NCBI RefSeq assembly: GCF_042767895.1
Contig: NC_091558.1
Location: 39,567,784 to 39,580,283 of the forward strand
Direction: 5' to 3'
Length of the DNA: 12,500 nt
Source: Penaeus vannamei
Taxonomy: Eukaryota; Arthropoda; Malacostraca; Decapoda; Penaeidae
Below are positions 7,797 to 12,500 of this stretch, piece by piece; within the stretch, counting starts at the first letter, position 1; every line of letters begins with the position of its first letter. A model generated the notes under the pieces. It did not search any database, had not been told where the DNA came from, and worked only from the letters and a program-made list of their open reading frames with translations. The translations under genes were made by a program, and so were the position numbers.

Positions 7797-8220
7797 CTCC
7801 CCCCCCCCCACAAACACACAGACCTTACTTACCCATCACCTATCCTTCCCCCCCCCCCTTTTTTCCTCTATCCTCATATCCCTCTCCTTATTCGCACCCT
7901 CTCCTGTCCCCTCGCTTTTTATACTCCCCTCTATTTCTGTGCTAGTTTCTCCCTCTTTTACTCTTTTCCTCTGCTTGTTCTACTTCTTATCTTCATCTCT
8001 AACCTATCCTATCCCTATCCTATCCTGTATCCTGCCGCATTTCCCCTCGTACCCCTCTTATTCGCACCCTCTTCGTGTTCCTTCGCTTTTTCGCTTTCCT
8101 CTACTTCTACGCTCATTCCTCCCTTCCTCATTCCTTTTCTCCCGTTTGTCCTACCTTCTACCTTTAACCCTATCCACTCCTGCCCCCATCCTATCCCTAT
8201 CCTACCTAGCATCCTCGTAA
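7797..8220 (+). repeat. Polypyrimidine tract with diverged tandem duplication of period 170 bp
   Basis: This stretch is overwhelmingly C/T on the plus strand, with two C11 runs (7799-7809, 7848-7858). The 14-mer TTATTCGCACCCTC occurs at 7888-7901 and again at 8058-8071, exactly 170 bp apart. Blocks after it line up between copies (TCGCTTTT, CTCTA-TTCT-GCT, CCTATCC-rich end), so 7880-8049 and 8050-8219 are two diverged copies. Long frames here are Ser/Pro/Phe/Leu artefacts of CT-rich sequence. Confidence 0.75.
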
Positions 8221-8399
8221 TCCACAGGGCGAGTCGAGCACAGTGGACCACCCCTCAGCCAGCCTGATTTCTACTTCTGTTTTATCCTGGCTTTATATAA
8301 CTTGTATTTTACGTTAATTCACATCTTATATATTTACTGAATAAAACTTCCATTGAATTCGTTTGCTATCCGCCTATATCCCACAAGGATTCACATGAT
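8221..8399 (+). other. AT-rich sequence with AATAAA
   Basis: The pyrimidine tract gives way to AT-rich sequence with AATAAA at 8340-8345. It could be the polyadenylation signal of a transcript ending here, but no coding region attaches to it. No open frame is worth reporting. Confidence 0.4.
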
Positions 8400-8766
8400 G
8401 TGCGGATAAGGGGGGCATCCTCATCTGCTGCGATTTATCTTTTACTTTTTATTCCTTTTATCTTAAGTTCAATTTTATTTTCTGTGTGCTTTCCTTTTTA
8501 CTTACTGATCATTTTAATCTCTATTTTACTTCGAGAGCAAGTCATTTATTTGAATATTTTTATTTCTGAATCGCAGCAGATGGTTTTACGTATTTTTTAT
8601 GATAATTATTATTTTCTCATTTATTTCTTGGGATGTTTTATTGCTTTTACCTTTTGTTTTATCTTGTGTATATTTTCTTTTATTTTAATATTTCCTATTT
8701 ATTGTTTTAATGATTTTTACCGCTACCACTCCGTCCGCGTGAGGCAATGTAACCCCCTTGATTCTA
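8400..8766. other. T-rich noncoding sequence
   Basis: Very T-rich on the plus strand. The 124-codon open frame from 8400 encodes mainly Phe, Leu, Ile and Tyr, with no charged or conserved pattern, as expected from T-rich DNA. I see no gene, RNA or repeat boundary. Confidence 0.55.
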
Positions 8767-9206
8767 AACAATAACCAAAAGGGCTTACCTGGATCTTGAG
8801 GTCCAAGGTTTTTCGTGCTTTTCTATCGTGGATGAAGTAAAGAGATTGACACCCCCCACGACGGACAAGACGATTGGCTCTTGGTGTAACTGCTTTGGGT
8901 GCAGTTGCGCAATACCTGCTTTGGGCTAGTGCCTTTAATTACAGCCTTGATGTGCGAGTAATTAAAAGCACGACGCACAGTGGCAGCCAATAGTTTCGCT
9001 GCGAAGTGTTCGGCCGAACACATAAGGGCTCACGCCCGTTCGGCAGGGTTCCGACCCCGACCGGCCTTCCCAAATAGAGACTGTTGGCTACCCTGTGTGC
9101 TTCACCGTTTTTTGATACCATTTCCGACCTTTCATCGTCCAGTTGAATTAGCTCTGCTAGCCTCCCCTCTACCCATCATCCATCACCCTCGCTATGGCGT
9201 AACCCT
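8767..9206 (+). promoter_or_regulatory. Structured leader (5' UTR) of the gag-like ORF
   Basis: Noncoding sequence upstream of ORF1 with several good inverted repeats. ACCTGGA/TCCAAGGT at 8787-8809; AACTGC/GCAGTT at 8888-8906; 14-nt arms with one mismatch at 8929-8942 and 8958-8971; TTCGC/GCGAA at 8995-9005; the perfect 16-nt palindrome GTGTTCGGCCGAACAC at 9006-9021; GGGC/GCCC at 9026-9037. A direct repeat CTGCTTTGGG lies at 8890-8899 and 8916-8925. CTTACCTGG at 8784-8792 matches the start of U1 snRNA, or equally a minus-strand splice donor. LINE 5' UTRs often hold internal promoters and folded RNA; the exact 5' end of this element is not visible. Confidence 0.4.
9194..9202 (+). CDS. Two-codon upstream ORF (Met-Ala-stop)
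   Basis: ATGGCGTAA ends four bases before the ORF1 start codon at 9207. Minimal uORFs this close to a main start usually lower initiation or depend on leaky scanning or reinitiation. Its sequence is certain; its use is inferred. Confidence 0.4.
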   Translation: MA

Positions 9207-10736
9207 ATGGGTCACGTGATCAAATTAGCGTATTCTGGGGAGCCTATCTCTTGCGAGGAGGCTCTCCAGAATATCTTCATTATCACTGAGGTGGCAGTCA
9301 CACACCTCTTTAAGGTCCACAATGGCTTCAAGGTGACAGTTGCCAAACCTGAACACTTGACCCCATTTCTTTCGGCCGACGGCCAAAGAAAGTTAAAAGA
9401 CCACGGCTTCTCACCTGTTCCCTCCCCCGAGATGAAGGCTAAATGTACGATCGTGGCCAAAAAGATCGACAAGACGATCCCCCCACGATCGTGCGAGTCC
9501 ATCTGCCAGGAGGTTTCCGTCAAGAACGGTGTCACTGTTCTCGACGTCTATAAGCCACCCGAGTCGCGAATCGTCAAGATTCGCGTCTCATCCCCCGAGG
9601 AAGCCCAGAAACTTCTCTCTCGGGGACTCATGATGTTTAATACATCGGTCCCCACCTACAACCTGGAACCCGAATGCTTTATTCACATAGACCAATGCCT
9701 AAACTTCTACCGCTTTCACCACAAAAAACACCAGTGCACACACCCCCAGAGATGCTTTCGGTGCGCCGGCGACGGTCATTTCTTCGCCAGGTGCACTGAA
9801 AGCATCAAATGCTGCAACTGCGAGGGATCGCATGTCGCAGTTAGTGGATCCTGCCCTAAACGGAAGGAAATACTTAAGGCAAAACGAGCTGAGCTCCGCC
9901 AAGACACAAACACTGTACCTTCCTACGCAACAACAGCTGCCACACGACCTGCTCAGACCAGTACACCCAGACGACCCACGACTTCCCCTCGGACAATTCT
10001 GCCCACACAACCCCCAACAACTCTCACACCGAACACAAACCCAAAAATCCAAGCCATCTTACACGTAAGCCTCATTGCTGCCAAATACAACGCAAAAAGA
10101 TTCGCAAACATTGTCCCTATCATGCTACAGAGAAACGGCTTCCCCAGCATTGTTGTCCCTGAGGAAATCTTTGAAGACGAAAACCTTTACATCCCTGAGT
10201 ACACCACAACAAACACAGAAACCACAGGAAATGAGGTGACAGACACTCACCCAGAGCCTCATTCTTCCTCACAACATCGACACCTCGTTTTGCAACCTCA
10301 GCCACAACGAAGACAAAAAGAAACTGCACAGGCACGCCAAACTACAAATACCACTGATCACAAACGCAAACAAACCACACGACCATCCATGCACACAAAA
10401 AAAGACAAGAAGGATCCTCCTGGCCCTGAAGCTCGTCGTCGCAGATTGGATGACACCATTCTCGACGACGACAGTAGCGACTCCGACATCGATGTCGAGA
10501 GCGTTCTCGAGGCCGGGCTTGGGCTCTCGGCTGGAGCCATGCTCCCTGCCAGGGGACCCCTGGGACAGCGCAGAAGCATCGGGAATTGGTCCGCCGATTC
10601 CCAGGACTTCCGCGTCGGTTCACAGGACTCCCTGCCTGACCTCGAGGAGCCGTCGATCGTGCATCGATCGCGGAGCCGCTACAGGGCTCAGGTTACGCCA
10701 CGCAAGGTACACCCAGGTAGAATGGGTGTACCTTGA
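9207..10736 (+). CDS. Non-LTR retrotransposon ORF1 (gag-like, zinc-knuckle RNA-binding protein)
   Basis: A complete 509-residue protein of the LINE ORF1 kind, which binds element RNA to form the retrotransposition particle. Residues about 60-160 form an RRM-like segment typical of Jockey/I-group gag (KAKCTIVAKKIDKTI ... SRIVKIRVSSPEEAQKLL). Zinc knuckles follow: a first with its second Cys replaced by Phe (Cys164, Phe167, Cys177), a good CX2CX4HX4C at 183-196, and CX2CX3HX6C at 202-216. A Thr/Pro-rich linker leads to a conserved-looking block (about 279-322, ending NGFPSIVVPEE), then a basic stretch (about 386-415) and an acidic cluster (about 415-433). The ATG at 9207 is the first long-frame start, four bases after a mini-uORF, with an E-box CACGTG at 9212-9217. 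It is intact, unlike the dead LINEs to its left, so it is younger or under selection. Confidence 0.85.
   Translation: MGHVIKLAYSGEPISCEEALQNIFIITEVAVTHLFKVHNGFKVTVAKPEHLTPFLSADGQRKLKDHGFSPVPSPEMKAKCTIVAKKIDKTIPPRSCESICQEVSVKNGVTVLDVYKPPESRIVKIRVSSPEEAQKLLSRGLMMFNTSVPTYNLEPECFIHIDQCLNFYRFHHKKHQCTHPQRCFRCAGDGHFFARCTESIKCCNCEGSHVAVSGSCPKRKEILKAKRAELRQDTNTVPSYATTAATRPAQTSTPRRPTTSPRTILPTQPPTTLTPNTNPKIQAILHVSLIAAKYNAKRFANIVPIMLQRNGFPSIVVPEEIFEDENLYIPEYTTTNTETTGNEVTDTHPEPHSSSQHRHLVLQPQPQRRQKETAQARQTTNTTDHKRKQTTRPSMHTKKDKKDPPGPEARRRRLDDTILDDDSSDSDIDVESVLEAGLGLSAGAMLPARGPLGQRRSIGNWSADSQDFRVGSQDSLPDLEEPSIVHRSRSRYRAQVTPRKVHPGRMGVP
9237..9625 (+). other. Inverted repeats in the 5' part of ORF1
   Basis: Four stem candidates lie inside coding sequence: GGGGAGCC/GGCTCTCC (9237-9244, 9260-9267); ACGATCGTGG/CCACGATCGT (9447-9456, 9483-9492); CGCGAATC/GATTCGCG around a 5-nt loop (9565-9585), extending outward by GAG/CTC to 9561-9589; and CCCCGAG/CTCGGGG (9593-9599, 9619-9625). 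Whether they fold in the RNA is untested. Confidence 0.55.
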
Positions 10737-10817
10737 GTGGCTAACTGACGACCGACCGAGCCGACGCGAGTTCTTCCACCTCGGTGGAGGACCCCGTGTT
10801 GGCTAGGTCGATCTAGA
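10484..10817 (+). other. Consecutive hairpin array over the ORF1 3' end and stop codon
   Basis: Successive inverted repeats: 14-nt palindrome CGACATCGATGTCG (10484-10497); CGAGA/TCTCG (10496-10509); GGAGC/GCTCC (10533-10545); CCAGGGGACCCCTGG (10549-10563); GGGAAT/ATTCCC (10581-10602); CGATCG/CGATCG (10654-10670). The largest has 13-bp perfect arms CAAGGTACACCCA/TGGGTGTACCTTG with a 7-nt loop (10703-10735). A G/A mismatch and GCCAC/GTGGC extend it (10697-10741), then GTTA/TAAC after a bulged C. The ORF1 TGA (10734-10736) is inside this stem. TCCACC/GGTGGA (10775-10788) and CTAG/CTAG (10804-10817) follow. Positions were read directly; RNA folding is inferred. Confidence 0.7.
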
Positions 10818-11360
10818 CGCGCAATCCCACGCACGAGCTGCATCTAAACAAAACAAAAACTCTCTCCTTCACACACAAACATTTTACTCTCACTAACAAC
10901 AAACACAACTCCAGCTTGTTCTGATGGAATAAAGCACTCAGACAGTTCCCTGTAGTGGGTCGTGACCGATCTATTACACGTCTGAACTCCGCGAGGAAGC
11001 CTCTCGCTTCCTCCTTAACATCCTGTGGGGTGAGTTGGCCTGTAGACAGACCAACAAACTCCGTGCTTGACTCACCACTGGCTGGATGGACTCACCCTCC
11101 ATCCTTCGTTCCGGCAGGAGATCAGGTTTAGGCCGTGATCTCTTTCTTTGGCATGGGTCAGGAAATGCAGTTTTCGGGTTTTGCAGCATCACTTTGAAGC
11201 CACCTTCTACTCATTCCTTTCAAATTTTCCCCTTCCCCTATCCACTCGTTTTGTTCAGCTTTTCAGTGTTCAGTTTTTGTGTTCTCTTTTTCTGTCTGTT
11301 TAGTTTTGTTGTTTGGTTTTTGTTGTCTTGTACCTTTTTAATCTCACAAATAAAGTAATC
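10737..11360 (+). other. 3' region after ORF1: noncoding, with hairpins and AATAAA signals
   Basis: No coding frame is convincing and no endonuclease follows. An A/C-rich stretch (10830-10915) precedes AATAAA at 10928-10933. Then come GAGGAAGC/GCTTCCTC (10993-11013), the nested GGTGAG/CTCACC (11029-11076) enclosing TTGG/CCAA, and GAGATCA/TGATCTC (11118-11142). A T-rich run leads to a second AATAAA at 11349-11354. Its extent and folding fit a 3' UTR of the gag-like gene, with two possible polyadenylation points. Confidence 0.45.
10928..10933 (+). terminator. Putative polyadenylation signal AATAAA
   Basis: Canonical hexamer 192 bp after the ORF1 stop codon, and the first on this strand downstream of the gene. 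It is preceded by an A/C-rich stretch. Without a visible cleavage site or poly(A) copy the assignment is tentative. Confidence 0.35.
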
Positions 11361-11570
11361 TCCCCCAGGTACTGCCCTCTCTTATCCCCGTTTTTAAATA
11401 CCTTCACCTCGTCTCCTGACGCTTGTGACACCACCTCACCCCTCACCCCTCACCCTCATTCATACCATATCCCTGCCATAGCGTTGACCCTCATCCTTAT
11501 CCTTACCCTGACATCCCACTGGTTTCGGTTTCCGACACGTGGCGCTTGCTGCTAGTACTCGTGCCAGGAC
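11361..11570 (+). other. Pyrimidine-rich noncoding stretch
   Basis: C/T-rich on the plus strand, with CACCCCT and CCTTATC-type repeats, similar in character to 7797-8220 but without the same 14-mer. No coding or RNA gene is seen. Confidence 0.45.
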
Positions 11571-12006
11571 CACAAATCCTTTAGCGTAAGGGTTTGTGCG
11601 AGCCGAGGAAAGAAGCGTCACGGCCAGTGGAGTTAACCAAATCGTGGTGAGGCCGCCCGAGCCTTGCCCCTCCGGAAGACCTGCGGCCGAGGGAGAGAAA
11701 TCTCCTCTCGACCCGGGCGGGAGTGGCCAGCCTCTGTGTGGCCTCACTCGAGCTTCATCCTGCTTCAGCGGTGATGGTTAGCCGAGGGACAGCTCTGGAG
11801 CCACGGTCGAGAGGCCGTGGCTCCGAGCATACCGCAGATGGCGCCAAAAACCTGCTAACTTCTCTCCCCTCCCCCTCAATTAGCCGAGAGGCTCCGTGGT
11901 CGCCATAGCGAGGCTCCGCGCCCCGTGGGAAAATTGTGGCGAGGCGAGCCGCGCTCAAGGTCGTGGGGTATTCCCCGCGCTACGAGCCGCGACCTTGCCT
12001 CGCCAC
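11571..12006 (+). other. GC/CpG-rich region with strong hairpins
   Basis: Composition jumps to GC- and CpG-rich. Hairpins: CACAAATCCTT/AAGGGTTTGTG with a 6-nt loop and one G-T pair (11571-11598); a 9-bp stem with a 2-nt bulge (11721-11749); perfect GGAGCCACGG/CCGTGGCTCC with an 8-nt loop (11797-11824). A compound one spans 11936-12006: GTGGCGAGG/CCTCGCCAC stacked, with no gap on the right side, on CAAGGTCG/CGACCTTG, with GGGG/CCCC (11965-11976) inside. GAGGCTCCG is directly repeated at about 11887 and 11909. This could be a folded leader of another element whose ORF lies beyond the window, a CpG-island promoter, or a structured noncoding RNA. Short open frames here are not convincing. Confidence 0.5.
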
Positions 12007-12139
12007 ACGATCCCGCGGGGTGCGGCCGCGCGGTGAACACGCGAGTCTGCCGATGGCGCTGAGCCCCTCGATCCTTTTCCTCTTTCAACAAATCCACTCC
12101 AACTATTACCCCAAGTTTACCCCGCAGGCTGGGTGAAGC

Positions 12140-12250
12140 CCCGGCTCCTTCTTCTTCTCCTGAAATTCTTTTCCTCCTCCTTCTCCTTCTCCTATCCCCA
12201 CTCTTCCTTCCCCCCCTCTTCTTTACATTTTAGTTAGTTAGTTAGTTAAC
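12140..12250 (+). repeat. CT-rich tract ending in a short (TAGT)n repeat
   Basis: TTCTTCTCC-type pyrimidine sequence (12147-12225) runs into about four and a half TAGT units at 12231-12248. The unit is a tetranucleotide, not the arthropod telomere pentamer. Confidence 0.7.
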
Positions 12251-12500
12251 AATAACCGATGTGGATACTTTGACTGTGTTTGACCTGACCCTTGGATTTA
12301 CCTGTCGGGATTCTACACCTCGGATGCGGAAACAAGGTTGTACTGCCCCTTTTACTTGCCTAGGTGTATTTATGCTGTACGTGTTATTTTACTGTTTTAC
12401 TCTATTTTTTTACTTTGAACCATGTGTGCCTTTACTTTTACTTTTTACTTACTCTGAATTTTACTTACTTTTACTGACTCCTTTTACGTTTCTTTTATTC
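12251..12500. other. T-rich noncoding sequence to the window edge
   Basis: T-rich sequence with repeated TTTTACTT words from 12380 on, similar in character to 8400-8760. AACAATAACC at its start (12248-12257) also occurs at 8767-8776. No gene seen. Confidence 0.4.

Larger units (their letters stand above)
8767..11360 (+). mobile_element. Gag-only LINE-derived unit (ORF1 without ORF2)
   Basis: An intact LINE ORF1 with a folded leader is followed by more than 600 bp of noncoding, hairpin-bearing sequence and AATAAA signals, not by an ORF2. I see no endonuclease or RT similarity in any frame from 10737 to the window end. The unit could be a nonautonomous half-LINE, a LINE with a large internal or 3' deletion, or a domesticated gag gene. 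No target-site duplication or tail was found, so both boundaries are approximate: the left is a shared motif at 8767, the right is just after AATAAA at 11349-11354. Confidence 0.35.

Noticed and set aside
7761..8267. 168- and 146-codon overlapping frames rich in Pro, Ser, Phe and Leu
   Set aside because: Any frame through a purine-poor tract stays open; no conserved motif, and the frames overlap each other.
8400..8774. 124-codon hydrophobic frame resembling a multi-span membrane protein
   Set aside because: Composition follows from T-rich DNA; no charged loops, motif or promoter; the same bias continues outside the frame.
7542..8800. Shared 10-mer GGATCTTGAG at 7542-7551 and 8791-8800
   Set aside because: Flanks do not align; most likely chance.
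8784..8945. Possible U1 snRNA gene
   Set aside because: Only the first nine bases match; the U1 loop motifs and an Sm site are absent.
11596..12136. Several 60-75-codon frames in the GC-rich island
   Set aside because: They overlap on both strands, lack family resemblance and fit the stop-poor expectation of GC-rich DNA.
12231..12248. Telomere-like repeat
   Set aside because: The unit is TAGT, not the arthropod TTAGG, and the array is under five units.
8767..12257. Shared 10-mer AACAATAACC at 8767-8776 and 12248-12257 as element ends or long direct repeats
   Set aside because: No similarity extends on either side; in AT-rich DNA a shared 10-mer is weak. Used only as a provisional boundary marker.
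1..12500. CRISPR array, bacterial operon, phage or prophage content
   Set aside because: No regular spacer-repeat pattern, no ribosome-binding-site-led gene chains; all recognisable proteins are eukaryotic retroelement proteins.

Overview
The window reads as repeat-rich invertebrate nuclear DNA. Signs are long (TA)n microsatellites, several non-LTR retrotransposons (LINEs), a Penelope-like element (PLE) with a GIY-YIG domain, AATAAA signals and a TATA-less promoter with CRE and E2F sites. A decapod crustacean, probably a penaeid shrimp, is my best guess. It rests on the repeat mix and on recalled similarity of the 4415-4508 repeat to shrimp sequence, not on a search. Nothing looks bacterial.

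Left edge (1-192): the first 35 codons of a minus-strand gene run off the window, with CRE, ETS-like and E2F-like motifs just upstream. Then 193-900 is anonymous AT-rich sequence grading into the decayed 5' side of LINE A (about 900-2383). LINE A keeps reverse transcriptase (RT) motifs A and B but appears to have lost the YADD box to a short deletion. It breaks off in a (TA)n/(CA)n block (2384-2724). On the other side lies a 5'-truncated PLE (2725-4303): RT palm with intact YVDD, GIY-YIG endonuclease, and a hammerhead-ribozyme-like core just before the (TA)n in which it ends.

Middle (4397-7345): a short (TA)n-flanked repeat is split by LINE B (4509-7294), whose insertion is bounded by a perfect 12-bp target-site duplication. 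LINE B is a 5'-truncated, multiply frameshifted Jockey/I-type ORF2 with endonuclease remnant, RT with intact YADD, and a C-terminal Cys/His tail. Read on the minus strand, the interrupted repeat carries a second, degenerate hammerhead-like motif.

Right half (7307-12500): a pyrimidine-rich tract holds a diverged tandem duplication of period 170 bp. AT/T-rich sequence and a structured leader with a two-codon uORF follow. Then comes the only long intact gene, a 509-aa LINE ORF1 (gag-like) protein with RRM-like and zinc-knuckle regions (9207-10736). No ORF2 follows it within the window. The ORF1 message has many short-loop inverted repeats: a run of them covers its last 260 nt and ends in a long hairpin holding the stop codon. 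GC-rich sequence downstream (11571-12006) holds three more strong hairpins. The most interesting candidates are the PLE hammerhead with a self-complementary stem III, and the gag-only, hairpin-dense unit, which could be a half-LINE, a 3'-broken LINE or a domesticated gag gene.
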